The notes under the pieces: generated by a model
The model's input: only the letters and a program-made list of their open reading frames with translations
What the model was told of the DNA's origin: nothing
Databases searched by the model: none
Made by a program: the position numbers and the translations under genes
Origin: Gloeobacter morelensis MG652769
GTDB lineage: Bacteria > Cyanobacteriota > Cyanobacteriia > Gloeobacterales > Gloeobacteraceae
DNA length: 64,000 nucleotides
Direction: 5' to 3'
Assembly (NCBI RefSeq): GCF_021018745.1
Contig: NZ_CP063845.1
Coordinates: 1,240,001 to 1,304,000, forward strand
Shown: one piece after another, positions 37,133 to 47,570 of the stretch
Numbering within the stretch: position 1 is the stretch's first letter
How the letters are laid out: every line of letters begins with the position of its first letter

Positions 37133-39049
37133 ATGAATCTGAGCGATCTTTCCCACCCGAACCAGCTGCGCGATCTTTCTGTCTCTCAACTCGCCCGACT
37201 GGCCCAGCAAATTCGCGACAAGCACCTGCAGACGGTGGCGGCGACGGGTGGTCACCTCGGCCCCGGCCTGGGGGTGGTCGAATTGACCCTGGCTCTCTAC
37301 AAGACGCTCGATCTCGACCGCGACCGGGTGGTATGGGACGTGGGCCACCAGGCTTACCCCCACAAGATGCTCACCGGGCGCTACGCGAACTTTCATACCC
37401 TGCGCCAAAAAGACGGCCTCGCCGGTTACCTCAAGCGCGCCGAGAGCCCCTTCGACTGCTGGGGGGCGGGTCACGCCTCCACGAGCATCTCAGCGGCTTT
37501 GGGGATGGCCCTGGCGCGGGACTTCCAGGGGCTCAACCGCAAAGTCGTGGCGATCATCGGCGACGGGGCGCTCACCGGCGGCATGGCCCTCGAAGCGCTC
37601 AACCACGCCGGCCACCTGAGCAAGACCAACCTGATGGTCATCCTCAACGACAACGAAATGTCCATTTCCGAAAACGTCGGGGGACTGTCGCTCTATCTCA
37701 ACCGGTTGCGCACCGACCCGGCCCTGCGCCAGATCCGCAGCAACCTCGAAACGCAACTGCGCAACATTCCGCTGGTCGGCCCCACCTTCAGCCCCGAATT
37801 CGAGCGCTTCAAAGACACCGTCAAGTACATGACCATGACCCGCTCGAAGGCGGGGGTCATCTTCGAAGAACTGGGCTTCACTTACCTGGGTCCCATCGAC
37901 GGCCACAACCTGGGCGATTTGATCGAAACCTTTGAATTTGCCCATGCGCTGCCGGGGCCGGTCTTCTTGCACACGATCACCGTCAAGGGCAAGGGCTACG
38001 AGGTGGCCGAGCAAAATCAGATCAAATACCACGCCCAGAGTGCTTTTGATCTGGCCACCGGCAAGGCCAAACCGGCCAGCAAACCGACCCCGCCCGCCTA
38101 CACATCGGTTTTCGCCCAGACCCTGGTGAAACTTGCCGAGCAAAACGAAAAGATCGTGGGCATCACCGCCGCGATGCCCACCGGCACCGGCCTCGACAAA
38201 TTCAAAGAGCGCTTTGCCGATCGTTACTTCGATGTGGGCATCGCCGAGCAGCACGCCGTGACGATGGCGGCGGGCCTGGCTGCCGACGGGATGCGTCCGG
38301 TGGCGGCCATCTACTCGACGTTCCTGCAGCGCGCCTTCGATCAGATCGTCCACGACGTGGCGATTCAGGATCTACCGGTCTTCTTCTGCCTCGATCGCGC
38401 CGGAGTGGTGGGCGAGGACGGCCCCACCCACCACGGCGTCTTCGACCTGGCCTACCTGCGCCAAATTCCTGGTCTGGTGGTGATGGCCCCCAAGGACGAG
38501 GCCGAATTGCAGCGAATGATGGTGACCGGCATCCAGTACACCAAGGGACCCATCGCCGTGCGCTACCCGCGCGGCTCGGGCTCCGGCGCGCCGCTGATGG
38601 CCGAGGGCTGGGATCCGGTACCGGTAGGTAAAGCCGAGATGCTGCGCAGCGGCGACGACTTGCTCATCGTGGCGATAGGCACGATGGTCCATCCGTCGCT
38701 GCAGGCGGCGGCGCTGCTGAGCGAACACGGCATCGACGCGACGGTGGTCAACGCCCGCTTCGCCAAGCCCCTCGACACCGAATTGCTGTTGCCTCTGGCC
38801 CGCCGCATCGGCCGGGTGGTAACGGTCGAAGAAGGCTGCCGCATGGGCGGCTTCGGCTCGGCGGTGCTCGAAGCGCTCATGGACGGCGGGATTGCCGTGC
38901 CAACCCTCAGAATCGGCATCGACGACAAATTTGTCACCCACGCCAGCCGCTCGCAACTCCTCGACCTGCTGGGATTGACCCCGAGCGGCATTGCCAAAAC
39001 GATCCGCGAAAGCCTGTCCACCGAACCGGTAAGCGCCCCGCGCGCCTGA
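37133..39049 (+). CDS. dxs: 1-deoxy-D-xylulose-5-phosphate synthase
   Basis: A 638-residue protein from ATG 37133 ([16 protein letters not shown]); an upstream TTG/GTG frame is open but not needed. It shows the TPP-binding [18 protein letters not shown] and [18 protein letters not shown]-like [11 protein letters not shown], and [12 protein letters not shown] and [15 protein letters not shown]. It makes DXP from pyruvate and glyceraldehyde-3-phosphate for the MEP isoprenoid pathway. It lies 127 bases after mtnA and is probably monocistronic. Confidence 0.96.
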   Translation: MNLSDLSHPNQLRDLSVSQLARLAQQIRDKHLQTVAATGGHLGPGLGVVELTLALYKTLDLDRDRVVWDVGHQAYPHKMLTGRYANFHTLRQKDGLAGYLKRAESPFDCWGAGHASTSISAALGMALARDFQGLNRKVVAIIGDGALTGGMALEALNHAGHLSKTNLMVILNDNEMSISENVGGLSLYLNRLRTDPALRQIRSNLETQLRNIPLVGPTFSPEFERFKDTVKYMTMTRSKAGVIFEELGFTYLGPIDGHNLGDLIETFEFAHALPGPVFLHTITVKGKGYEVAEQNQIKYHAQSAFDLATGKAKPASKPTPPAYTSVFAQTLVKLAEQNEKIVGITAAMPTGTGLDKFKERFADRYFDVGIAEQHAVTMAAGLAADGMRPVAAIYSTFLQRAFDQIVHDVAIQDLPVFFCLDRAGVVGEDGPTHHGVFDLAYLRQIPGLVVMAPKDEAELQRMMVTGIQYTKGPIAVRYPRGSGSGAPLMAEGWDPVPVGKAEMLRSGDDLLIVAIGTMVHPSLQAAALLSEHGIDATVVNARFAKPLDTELLLPLARRIGRVVTVEEGCRMGGFGSAVLEALMDGGIAVPTLRIGIDDKFVTHASRSQLLDLLGLTPSGIAKTIRESLSTEPVSAPRA

Positions 39050-39163
39050 GCAAGCTCCCCTGCAACTGAGCGCCATCGGCGAGCGTCTGGCGGCCCGGCC
39101 CGGCTGAAGCGCTGGCAGAAGGGCCCTCTCTGATTTGAACCGTGCCGCTACCCGGCTTCGAAA

Positions 39164-40192
39164 TTACACGGTCGTTCTGGCGTTCTCCGGGTGCAGAGCG
39201 CCGAAGATCGCCTGGCAATCGCGCACCAATTGGGCGAACATCTCCGGGGAGATCGCCTGTTGAGCGTCGCTAATCGAGCGATCCGGATCGGGGTGCACTT
39301 CGACTAGCAGCCCATCGGCACCGCAGGCAACAGCAGCGCGGGCCATCGGCAGCACCAGTTCGCGTCGCCCCGTGCCGTGGCTCGGGTCCACCACCACCGG
39401 CAGGTGGGTGAGCGTCTTGAGGGCGGGCACCGCCGAGAGATCGAGGGTATTGCGGGTGTGGGTCTCGAAGGTGCGGATGCCCCGCTCGCAAAGGATCACA
39501 TTCGGGTTGCCCGCCGAGAGGATGTACTCGGCGGCGAGCAAAAATTCCGTCAGGGTCGCGGACATGCCCCGCTTGAGCAATACCGGCTTGTCGGTGCGCC
39601 CGACTGCCAGGAGCAAATCGTAATTTTGCATGTTGCGGGTGCCGATCTGCAGCACGTCCGCGCGCGCGGCCACCTTCTCGACCATCGCCGGGGTCATCAC
39701 CTCGGTGACCACCGGCAACCCCGCCGCCGCCCCGGCTTCAGCCAGGTAATCGAGGCCCGCTTCGCCCAGACCGCGAAACTGGTAGGGCGAAGTGCGCGGC
39801 TTGAAAGCCCCGGCCCGCAGCATCGAGGCGCCGCCCGCCTTCACCAGCCGGGCGGTGTGCACAATGTGCTCGCGGCTTTCGACCGAACAGGGACCGGCCA
39901 CGAAGGTGAGGCCACTGCCGACGGTGATACCGGGGGCAATCTTGATCGCTGTTGCCGGTAGGCCGCTCTGGCGGCTGGCGAGCTTGTGGGGCGTGCTCAC
40001 CCGCACCACCCGGTCCACCCCGCCCAGGCTGCTGAAATCTCCTGGCGAGAAGGATTCATCGAAGCCGATGATGCTGATTGTCGCCTGCTGCACACCGTAG
40101 CAGGGGTGACCCGCCAGACCCATTTCGTTGGCGCGCTGGCACACGGCCGCAATGTCGGCCTCGGTGGCTTCCGGACGCATAATGACGATCAT
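39164..40192 (-). CDS. aroF: DAHP synthase, type I beta (3-deoxy-7-phosphoheptulonate synthase)
   Basis: A 342-residue protein with a strong GAGG before ATG 40192. The first 70 residues are an N-terminal ferredoxin-like regulatory domain, then the catalytic barrel: [48 protein letters not shown] and [12 protein letters not shown] are classic DAHP synthase motifs. It condenses PEP and erythrose-4-phosphate, the first step of the shikimate pathway; the N-terminal domain often mediates feedback inhibition by Tyr/Phe. Divergent from nadA. Confidence 0.95.
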   Translation of the reverse strand: MIVIMRPEATEADIAAVCQRANEMGLAGHPCYGVQQATISIIGFDESFSPGDFSSLGGVDRVVRVSTPHKLASRQSGLPATAIKIAPGITVGSGLTFVAGPCSVESREHIVHTARLVKAGGASMLRAGAFKPRTSPYQFRGLGEAGLDYLAEAGAAAGLPVVTEVMTPAMVEKVAARADVLQIGTRNMQNYDLLLAVGRTDKPVLLKRGMSATLTEFLLAAEYILSAGNPNVILCERGIRTFETHTRNTLDLSAVPALKTLTHLPVVVDPSHGTGRRELVLPMARAAVACGADGLLVEVHPDPDRSISDAQQAISPEMFAQLVRDCQAIFGALHPENARTTV

Positions 40193-40334
40193 TCCGCCTC
40201 ACTCAAATAGATACAAAAGATACACAACGCCGGTACTCATCATACACAACGCCCATCCCAAAAGGGGGTTTAAGCACCCCTGGGGGCTCACCCACCCAAA
40301 AAGTTACACTGGAAAGACAGCCCCAAGCCAAGCG

Positions 40335-41294
40335 ATGCTCACCATCCAACGTCCCGCCATCGATCCCCGATTGGATCTATTTGCTGAGATCGAGCGGCTC
40401 AAGCGCGAGTTGAACGCAGTCATCCTGGCGCACTACTACCAGGATCCCGACATCCAGGATGTGGCCGACTACATCGGCGACTCGCTCGGCCTCTCGCGCC
40501 AGGCCGCCGCCACCGACGCCCAGGTGATTGTCTTCGCGGGTGTGCACTTTATGGCCGAGACCGCCAAGATTCTCAACCCCACCAAACAGGTGCTCCTGCC
40601 GGATCTGGCCGCCGGCTGCTCGCTTTCTGACAACTGCCCGCCCGACCGGTTCGCCGAATTTCTGCGGGCCTACCCGGGCCACACCGTCATCTCTTACATC
40701 AACTGCTCGGCGGCGGTCAAGGCCCTCAGCGACATCATCTGCACCTCGGCCAACGCCGTGGCCATCGTCAATCAGATCCCCAAAGACCAGCCGATTGTCT
40801 TTGCCCCCGACCGCAACCTGGGCCGCTATGTGATGGCGCAGAGCGGGCGGGAGATGGTGCTGTGGCCGGGGACGTGCATCGTGCACGAGACTTTTTCGGA
40901 GCGCAAGCTGATCGCCCTCAAGGTGCGCCACCCCGACGCCCGGGTGATCGCCCACCCCGAGTGCGAACCGGCGGTGCTGCGCCACGCCGACTTTGTCGGT
41001 TCGACCACCGCTCTACTCAAGTACGCGGGCACCAGCGACGGTCATGCCTTTATCGTGGTCACCGAGGCGGGCATCTTGCACCAGATGCAAAAAGCCCACC
41101 CCGACAAGCGCTTCATCCCAGCGCCGCCCGAGGCCGATTGCGCCTGCAACGAGTGCCCGTTCATGCGCCTCAACACCCTTGAGAAGCTCTACCTGTGCAT
41201 GCGCGACCGCACCCCCGAGATCACCCTCGACGAAGCCACCCGCCTGCGCGCCCTCGCTCCCATCGAGCGGATGCTCGCGATGAGCCCGAAATAA
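40335..41294 (+). CDS. nadA: Quinolinate synthase A
   Basis: A 319-residue protein from ATG 40335. Conserved [21 protein letters not shown], the Cys in [20 protein letters not shown] and CACNECPFM supply the 4Fe-4S cluster Cys residues. It condenses iminoaspartate with dihydroxyacetone phosphate to quinolinate in de novo NAD synthesis. Divergent from the DAHP synthase gene across 142 bases. Confidence 0.96.
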   Translation: MLTIQRPAIDPRLDLFAEIERLKRELNAVILAHYYQDPDIQDVADYIGDSLGLSRQAAATDAQVIVFAGVHFMAETAKILNPTKQVLLPDLAAGCSLSDNCPPDRFAEFLRAYPGHTVISYINCSAAVKALSDIICTSANAVAIVNQIPKDQPIVFAPDRNLGRYVMAQSGREMVLWPGTCIVHETFSERKLIALKVRHPDARVIAHPECEPAVLRHADFVGSTTALLKYAGTSDGHAFIVVTEAGILHQMQKAHPDKRFIPAPPEADCACNECPFMRLNTLEKLYLCMRDRTPEITLDEATRLRALAPIERMLAMSPK

Positions 41295-41297
41295 CAC

Positions 41298-41912
41298 TCA
41301 ACCGGTCCAGCGGCGCAAAATGTCCAGGTAACTGAGCGCCACCAGGGTATCTGACACTTCGAGTGCGTCGCGGGCGCCAACGACGGCGTTCGCCGCTTCG
41401 TCCGTTTCGTCGGTCCCCTCGATGCCGACACTTTGCAGCGACTGTGGCGCCAAAATGTCCGCAAGCTCGATACTCGCTTGCTTCCCGTTGCTGCGCCAGG
41501 TGTGAACGGTTCGTCTTTTTTTGACCTCGACGATCCGTACCCCCTCTGCCTGCTGGAGCCACTGTTGCAAAGTCGCCCGCTCCACCGGGCCATCGGCGAG
41601 GGGCAAAACCACACCCAGCACCGCTGCCAGTTCGCGCACCGCCTCTGGAGGAACCGGAAATCGGTAATCCTCGCGCGGATCTTCAAGCCATAGCTGCACA
41701 GGGCCGTTGACGCGCACCAGACGCTTATATTTGAGGCTGCCCTCGCCGAAAGTGCGAAATTTGACGTTCGCCGTGCACTGGGGAGTCCACAGGTAGCTGT
41801 CCGTCTCCTCGCGAACGCCGGGCTGGGCGGTAGACAGCGCTTCGATGCGCTCGCGCACCGCCGGATCCAATGGTCCGAATCCGCGCCATTCCCAGTGCAA
41901 TCCGTAGGCCAT
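41298..41912 (-). CDS. Hypothetical protein, CYTH-like appearance
   Basis: A 204-residue protein with HWEWRGFGPLDP at the N-terminus, ANVKFRTFG and a set of alternating beta strands with Lys/Arg and Glu (VRIVEVKKRRT). The look is that of a CYTH-type triphosphate tunnel fold, but the canonical ExExK is absent, so this is speculative. The gene is convergent with nadA and lies five bases from the phosphatase gene, suggesting an operon with it. Confidence 0.7.
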   Translation of the reverse strand: MAYGLHWEWRGFGPLDPAVRERIEALSTAQPGVREETDSYLWTPQCTANVKFRTFGEGSLKYKRLVRVNGPVQLWLEDPREDYRFPVPPEAVRELAAVLGVVLPLADGPVERATLQQWLQQAEGVRIVEVKKRRTVHTWRSNGKQASIELADILAPQSLQSVGIEGTDETDEAANAVVGARDALEVSDTLVALSYLDILRRWTG

Positions 41913-41917
41913 CGCTT

Positions 41918-42742
41918 TTACTTTTGTACTGGCGAGAGCACCGCCAGCGCTTCGTGGAGCAGAGCCGGGCTGCAGGCGGAGATGAAGTTGCCGCCGAAGA
42001 CCACGGCGTCCTCATTGCCCTCCAGGGTGGCCGCCGCACCGCCCGCCTCGCGCACACAGGGTACCAGGGCGGCGGTGTCCCAGGGATTCATCAGCGTATC
42101 GACCGCCAGATGCAACCGCCCCCGGCAGACCAAAGCGTGCTGCACACAATCGCCCACAAAACGAAATTTTTTGGTTGCGTTGATGAGGGCCGCGAGCCGG
42201 TAAGGGGTCTGAGCGGCCTGGTGTTGGATATCCGAGGAATGGGCACCGGTCGAGGAAGCGAAGGCCTCCTGCAATTCCACCTCCCGAGCTGCGCGCACCT
42301 GCACGGCCTGCCCGCCGCTGTGGGCGAACCAGCAACCCAGCCCCCGGCCCGCGTAGACGGTCTCGCCCATCGCCGGCATGTGGATCACCCCGACCACCGG
42401 TTGGCCGTCCTCCAACAGGGCGATGAGCGTCCCAAACATCGGTAGGCCGAGCACAAAGGAAGTGGTGCCGTCGATGGGATCGATCACCCACTGCTCGCCG
42501 CTGACGGGCCCCGCCTCGCCGCCGAATTCCTCCCCCAAAATAGCGGCCCCGGGATACACCCCGGCGATGCGTTCGCGAATCGCCCGCTCCGCTGCGCGAT
42601 CCGCCGCAGTCACCTCCGAGCCGTCGCCTTTGTATTCGACAACCGCCGTGCGAAAGTGCGGCATGATCGCCTCCTCGGCCGCCCGCGCCAACTCCAGGGC
42701 AAAATCCAACTGCTCGCGGCGCTTCTCGTTCGCTTGTCCCAT
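41918..42742 (-). CDS. Inositol monophosphatase family phosphatase
   Basis: A 274-residue protein from ATG 42742 with GGGAG six bases upstream. EEFGGEAG supplies the metal-binding Glu, WVIDPIDGTTSFVLGLPMFG the double-Asp catalytic motif, and NPWDTAALVPCVREAGGAA the C-terminal Asp. The family includes inositol-1-phosphatases, HisN histidinol-phosphatases and PAP phosphatases; the substrate here cannot be fixed. Length is normal. Confidence 0.93.
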   Translation of the reverse strand: MGQANEKRREQLDFALELARAAEEAIMPHFRTAVVEYKGDGSEVTAADRAAERAIRERIAGVYPGAAILGEEFGGEAGPVSGEQWVIDPIDGTTSFVLGLPMFGTLIALLEDGQPVVGVIHMPAMGETVYAGRGLGCWFAHSGGQAVQVRAAREVELQEAFASSTGAHSSDIQHQAAQTPYRLAALINATKKFRFVGDCVQHALVCRGRLHLAVDTLMNPWDTAALVPCVREAGGAAATLEGNEDAVVFGGNFISACSPALLHEALAVLSPVQK

Positions 42743-42896
42743 CGACGCTCCCTTTGGCCGGGTCCACTCCCGGCCCAGATATCTAAACTCACCCGCCACC
42801 CCCGCCCAGCAACAGCAAGTGACGACTAACAGATATTGTTATTTGTCACAATCTATGAGAATCTGGGGGTAAGCCATCTATTTCAGGATACGAGCC

Positions 42897-43877
42897 ATGG
42901 AACAAAGGCAATTGGGCAAAGGGGGTCCGCGCGTGTCGGCCCTCGGTCTGGGGTGCATGGGGATGTCGGATTTTTACGGCAAAGCCGACGAACAGGAGAG
43001 CATCGCCACGATTCGCCAGGCCCTCGAGGCGGGGATCACTCTGTTCAACACCGGCGATTTTTACGGCATGGGGCACAACGAAATGTTGTTGCGCGAGGCG
43101 CTTGCAGACCGGCGCGAGCAGGTGTTTCTCTCGGTCAAATTTGGCGCCCAGCGCGCCCCGGATGGGACTTTTCTTGGTTTCGACGCCCGCCCGGCGGCGG
43201 TGAAGACGGCTCTCGCCTACACCCTGCGCCGCCTGGGGACGGACCATGTCGATCTCTACCAGCCCGCGCGCGTCGACCCGGCCGTGCCCATCGAGGAGAC
43301 CGTCGGCGCCATCGCCGAAATGGTCCAGGCAGGCTACGTCCGCTACATCGGTCTGTCGGAGGCGTCCGCCGCCACAGTGCGCCGCGCCCACGCCGTCCAT
43401 CCGATTGCGGCGCTTGAAATCGAGTACTCGCTGATTACCCGCGACATCGAGGCTGAGGTGCTCCCGACCGTGCGCGCACTGGGCATCGGGCTGGTGGCCT
43501 ACGGGGTGCTCTCGCGGGGGCTACTGAGCGATCGGGCCACCGGCGCGTTTGCGGCGGACGATTTTCGGGCGCACCTGCCGCGCTTTGCGGGGGAGAATCT
43601 GCAGAACAACCTCGCCCTGGTCGAAGCGCTGCGGGCGCTGGCGGCCGAGAAGGGTGTAGGAGTTGCACAGCTGGCGATCGCCTGGGTACTGGCGCGCGGC
43701 GAGGACATCGTGCCCCTGGTGGGAGCGCGGCGGCCCGCGCGGCTGGCCGAAGCCCTGGCCGCCGCCCGGATGCAGTTGAGTGCTGAGGATATGGCGCGCA
43801 TCGCGGCGGCCGTACCGCCCGCCGCTGTGGCCGGGACGCGCTACAGTACGGATCAAATGGCCATGCTGGACAGCTGA
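42897..43877 (+). CDS. Aldo/keto reductase
   Basis: A 326-residue TIM-barrel enzyme. LGLGCMGMSDFYG, NTGDFYGMGHNEMLL (catalytic Tyr/Asp; the usual DTA is replaced by NTG), KFGAQR with Lys, and VDLYQPARVDPAVP with the His replaced by Gln-Pro. The last part, IVPLVGARRPARLAEAL, binds NADPH. Overall a complete AKR, but with two departures from the common active-site residues, so activity may differ from classic aldo/keto reduction. The TetR gene follows 50 bases later. Confidence 0.9.
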   Translation: MEQRQLGKGGPRVSALGLGCMGMSDFYGKADEQESIATIRQALEAGITLFNTGDFYGMGHNEMLLREALADRREQVFLSVKFGAQRAPDGTFLGFDARPAAVKTALAYTLRRLGTDHVDLYQPARVDPAVPIEETVGAIAEMVQAGYVRYIGLSEASAATVRRAHAVHPIAALEIEYSLITRDIEAEVLPTVRALGIGLVAYGVLSRGLLSDRATGAFAADDFRAHLPRFAGENLQNNLALVEALRALAAEKGVGVAQLAIAWVLARGEDIVPLVGARRPARLAEALAAARMQLSAEDMARIAAAVPPAAVAGTRYSTDQMAMLDS

Positions 43878-43927
43878 GCTCCGGAGCCGCTTCCGGCAGT
43901 GTCCACTGGGCCGCAGCCGCCACTGCA

Positions 43928-44506
43928 GTGTCCGACACCACCCGCTCCCGCATTCTCGAAGCCGCCGAACTGCTCCTGCGCCGCCACGGTCCGGCCAAGC
44001 TCACCGTGACCGACGTGGCCCGTCACCTGGGCATGAGCCACGCCAACGTCTACCGGCATTTTGCGAGCAAAGCCGACTTGCTCGACGCCATCGCCGAGCG
44101 CTGGCTGCATACCGTCTCAGGAGCGCTCGAACCGATCGCCCTGGCCGACGGGCCGGCGGCGGAGCGCCTGGAAGACTGGGCGGTGGGCCTCTGGCAGCAG
44201 AAGCGGCGCAAAATCAGCGACGATCCCGAGCACTTTGCGATGTACCACGGCGTGGCCGAGGCGGCACGCGGCGTCGTCGCCCGCCACGTCGAGACGCTGC
44301 TGGGTCAACTGGAGCGCATCCTGGCCGACGGTGCTGCCTTAGAAGAGTTTCGGATAACCGACCCGGCGGCCGCCGCCCGGGCGGTCTGGCACGCCACCGT
44401 GCGCTTTCACCACCCGCGCTTGGTGACGGCAGACCCCGCCTGCGAAGCAGAACTGCGAGCTGTCCTTGCCCTGGTGACAGCCGGGCTGCGCACCGGGGCG
44501 CTCTGA
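43928..44506 (+). CDS. TetR-family transcriptional regulator
   Basis: A 192-residue protein starting at GTG 43928. The N-terminal HTH is TRSRILEAAELLLRRHG and TVTDVARHLGMSHANVYRHF, typical of TetR. The C-terminal ligand domain is Ala/Arg-rich and helical. It probably controls the aldo/keto reductase gene immediately upstream, or itself. Confidence 0.92.
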   Translation: MSDTTRSRILEAAELLLRRHGPAKLTVTDVARHLGMSHANVYRHFASKADLLDAIAERWLHTVSGALEPIALADGPAAERLEDWAVGLWQQKRRKISDDPEHFAMYHGVAEAARGVVARHVETLLGQLERILADGAALEEFRITDPAAAARAVWHATVRFHHPRLVTADPACEAELRAVLALVTAGLRTGAL

Positions 44507-44570
44507 GGTGGGTGCAGTTGTGACACCGGGGAGCCAACGCTTACGCTGGGTACACTCAACGGACGCAGCG

Positions 44571-44864
44571 ATGAACGAATTTTTTCCCGCCGATGCCGGA
44601 TTCGCCCGGCCTGCCTTGCCGGGTGACCACGACGACGAGCACCTGCCCGAGCTGGAGGGGGTGGAGGAGTTGTCGCTGGCGATCGGTCGGCTCACCGACC
44701 GGCTCGACCATTTCGCCGAAGAACTCGAACGGCGTACCGACGCCTACCGCAACGGGGCTCGTCGCGCCATTCCCGAACCGGAGGCCGTCGAGCGCTGGGA
44801 AACTTTTATTCTGCGCACGCGCCAGGAATTCGACACTTTGAGCCGGCTGGGCTGGCCGCTGTAG
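44571..44864 (+). CDS. Small hypothetical acidic protein, 97 aa
   Basis: From ATG 44571. The acidic helical part LPELEGVEELSLAIGRLTDR suggests a coiled coil. No membrane segment or catalytic motif is visible. Same direction as the TetR gene, 64 bases apart. Confidence 0.6.
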   Translation: MNEFFPADAGFARPALPGDHDDEHLPELEGVEELSLAIGRLTDRLDHFAEELERRTDAYRNGARRAIPEPEAVERWETFILRTRQEFDTLSRLGWPL

Positions 44865-45350
44865 GTGTTTAATTTAATGAACTGGCCAGAATGCGCGCGA
44901 GCGTCGTCTCCACTCGCCCGATCGGCCGCCCCCGCCAGGGGGTCTGGTCGCAGCGGCCTCGCAAGTAGCGAATCGCCGTGTTACCCACCGGTGCCCCGCT
45001 CAAAAGCAGAAACTTGTGAATGGCCGAGGGCTTCGCCGGTTTCGTTTGCAGGCAACCTACCAGGATGGGCAGTCGAAGAGCGTTCATCGCTTACACGCGT
45101 TCTGAAAAGTTAATGGTCAGCCTACCCGTTGCGACTTGTCGATCTCGCAGATCGAGTAGAAGTCTTCATATTCCAACGGTAATGCACCAAGCTCTTGGCT
45201 GATCGTAGGCTGCTTTTTGATTACTTATGCACCATATATAGTAGGCTTCTATAAAAGATAGGTATACGTGTCAGCACAAGTTTCAAGCCAGGTCTTTGAC
45301 GCGCCGCCCTGGGGATCGGTGAAGCGATGGTCCGGTATCGGGTAGGAGGC
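44865..45350. other. Intergenic stretch, no supportable gene
   Basis: About 486 bases. One minus-strand frame (44869-45087, 72 aa) is open but has no recognisable product or clear ribosome site, so I do not call it a gene. Part is AT-rich near 45220-45280. Confidence 0.4.
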
Positions 45351-45926
45351 TTACTCAATCTTGGCTTCGCGCAGTAGCCCAACCAGCACGCCGCCGCTCA
45401 CCGCCGCACTGACCAGCGGACGCAGGAAAACGGCGACCGCCGGGCCAAAATAGCCCAGCGCGAGTACTGCAAGCAGCGTGACAATCGGGCCGAGCGCCAG
45501 GGCGATCGTGTTGCCCAAAATCCACCAGCCGAACTGGGGAAACTGCTTGCGCGCCGCCCACCACTGGGCCCCCCCCAGACAGGCGCCGACCACCGTCATC
45601 CCCAGAACATGGCTGGGCAAATCCGGCAGGCCCATCCGGTTGAGGACCAGCCACTCCGCCGTACCGCCCAGCAGTGATCCCAGGGCGGAACCGAGGGCAG
45701 TCGCGCGGATCCAGGGGGTGCCGGCTTTGAGATAGCGCCCCAACACCACCGCCTGCGCCAGACCCAGGGCCGCCCCGACCACTAACCCGGCGACGGCGGC
45801 TCCCAACACTGAGCCGACCGCTTCACCCAGGGGTCGGGCAATCGCCCCACCCGCGAGGGATCCCAGCGCGTAGGCCAGCACCCACTGTAGCCAAAGGTTC
45901 CAACCGACGGTTTGTGCGTTCTTCAT
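45351..45926 (-). CDS. Multi-pass membrane protein, hypothetical
   Basis: A 191-residue Gly/Ala/Leu-rich protein with about five to six membrane segments (e.g. AYALGSLAGGAIA and ALGPIVTLLAVLALGYFG). It resembles cyanobacterial hypothetical membrane proteins. No catalytic motif is visible. It starts 37 bases before a GC-rich intergenic region and stands alone. Confidence 0.75.
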   Translation of the reverse strand: MKNAQTVGWNLWLQWVLAYALGSLAGGAIARPLGEAVGSVLGAAVAGLVVGAALGLAQAVVLGRYLKAGTPWIRATALGSALGSLLGGTAEWLVLNRMGLPDLPSHVLGMTVVGACLGGAQWWAARKQFPQFGWWILGNTIALALGPIVTLLAVLALGYFGPAVAVFLRPLVSAAVSGGVLVGLLREAKIE

Positions 45927-46187
45927 CGATAGTTGTTGTGGGGCCGGAGGCTGACCGAGTATAACAGGGCACAGCGCCGATGCCGGTTGCAGCCCACGCT
46001 CAGGCGTGACTGGAACAATCTATCATGGACACCTGCACACCGCCGCGTGTCCATGGTGGTTCGCGGGACACGCAGCCTTTGAACCGGTCGGCTTGAAACC
46101 GCTTATAGGCAAAATCCTGGTTCGCAGCCCTCGATCCTGCGCGGGGCTACAAACGATGAAACCCGCCGATAAGCGGGCTTTGGGCAG

Positions 46188-46259
46188 TGGGCCGTCAGGG
46201 ATTCGAACCCTGGACCAAGTGATTAAGAGTCACCTGCTCTACCGCTGAGCTAACGACCC
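46188..46259 (-). tRNA. tRNA-Lys(CUU)
   Basis: Acceptor GGGTCGT/ACGGCCC, D-arm GCTC..GAGC, anticodon arm GGTGA-CTCTTAA-TCACT giving anticodon CTT, and T-arm CAGGG-TTCGAAT-CCCTG with discriminator A. Reads Lys AAG. Confidence 0.95.
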
Positions 46260-46361
46260 GATCCAGGCTAGCACCTCGATTTGGCTGTCGCCAAGGACGT
46301 TGTCAGCCGAACCGGCCCTGGGTTAGCATGAATTCTCACCAGCAGCGCTGTTGCTCTACCT

Positions 46362-46434
46362 GCCCTCATCGTCTAGAGGCCTAGGACACCGCCCTCTCAC
46401 GGCGGCGACACCGGTTCGAATCCGGTTGGGGGTA
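46362..46434 (+). tRNA. tRNA-Glu(CUC)
   Basis: Acceptor GCCCTCA/TGGGGGT, anticodon arm CCGCC-CTCTCAC-GGCGG giving CTC, and T-arm ACCGG-TTCGAAT-CCGGT; discriminator A and no encoded CCA. Reads Glu GAG. Confidence 0.93.
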
Positions 46435-46475
46435 TACCAAACGTTTATCAGGTTCCTGTCAATCCGGGAACGCCC

Positions 46476-47372
46476 GTGAACCAGGGCTGGACCTACTGCG
46501 ACCGCATCGGACCCGAATCCGCAGGTTTGACGGTGCTCGAATATTACCGGTCGCGCTACCGCCACTCGGGCGACCACGAGTGGCAGGCGCGCATCGAGAC
46601 CGGACAGGTGCTCCTCGACGACAGGTCCACCAGCCCCACCGAACTTTTGCGCTCCGCCCAGGTGCTCACTTACTGCCGCCCGCCCTGGCAGGAGCCTGCG
46701 GCGCCGCTCGACATCGCCGTCATCTATGCCGACGAACAGGTGCTGGTGGTGGCCAAGCCCGGCGGGCTGCCGGTGCTGCCGGGGGGCGGCTTTCTGGAGC
46801 ACACGCTGCTGTGGCAGGTGAGGCGGCGCTTCGCAGGCGAGCAACCGCCTGTACCTATCCATCGCCTGGGCCGGGGCACATCGGGTCTGCTGCTGCTCGC
46901 CCGCACCCACGCCAGCCGCGCCGCCCTCAGCGAGCAGATGCGCCGGCAACGCATCGGCAAGCTTTATCGGGCTCTCGCCTCGGGTACCGGCATGCTCGAT
47001 CGCTTCACGGTCCGCCAGCCCATCGGCAAAGTACCCCACCCTCTGCTTGGTACCCTCTGGGCCGCTGCCGCGGACGGCCTTCCCGCCCGCAGCGACTGCG
47101 TCGTTCTGCGCCGCCGATGCACCGACAGCCTGCTTGCGGTGGCGATCTCCACCGGCAGGCCGCACCAGATCCGTATTCATCTGGCGGCGGCCGGTTATCC
47201 CCTCATCGGCGATCCGCTTTTTGGCCCCGGTGGCGTTGCCCGCCTCGACAACGGCGCTTCGGTGCCCGGCGACGGCGGCTATTTTCTGCACGCCCACCGC
47301 CTGTCTTTTTTGCACCCGACTTCCGGCCGCCGACTGGTTCTTGAGTGCCCGCCGCCGCCCGAACTCACCTGA
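46476..47372 (+). CDS. RluA-family pseudouridine synthase lacking catalytic Asp
   Basis: A 298-residue protein with an S4-like N-terminal region, VAKPGGLPVLPGG, and the RluA signature position reading HRLGRGTSGLLLLART near residue 129-144. In catalytically active RluA proteins this is HRLDxxTSG, the Asp being the nucleophile; here Gly replaces it. The rest (RPHQIRIHLAAAGYPLIGDPLF) is well conserved, so the fold is intact. I recall a plant and cyanobacterial subfamily with the same Gly, which would make this a family trait rather than a mutation. The substrate is unknown. Confidence 0.88.
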   Translation: MNQGWTYCDRIGPESAGLTVLEYYRSRYRHSGDHEWQARIETGQVLLDDRSTSPTELLRSAQVLTYCRPPWQEPAAPLDIAVIYADEQVLVVAKPGGLPVLPGGGFLEHTLLWQVRRRFAGEQPPVPIHRLGRGTSGLLLLARTHASRAALSEQMRRQRIGKLYRALASGTGMLDRFTVRQPIGKVPHPLLGTLWAAAADGLPARSDCVVLRRRCTDSLLAVAISTGRPHQIRIHLAAAGYPLIGDPLFGPGGVARLDNGASVPGDGGYFLHAHRLSFLHPTSGRRLVLECPPPPELT

Positions 47373-47570
47373 GGGCCACCCCCGGCGGTGCACAAATATT
47401 CTGATAACTCAATCCCAGGAAATATCCCTTTCAATAGTTGTTCATTCGTGGTTTGTACGAAACATTGAAGTATACAATCTAACGCTCAAAGTGCCGCGTC
47501 GGATGCGATCAGCATTTAGCGGGCGGTGCAGCGAATCGATGCTGAATTTTATGGCCAGGAGGGTCACCCG

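Noticed and set aside
44869-45087. Small minus-strand ORF of 72 aa
   Set aside because: No ribosome site, family or context support; left as intergenic.
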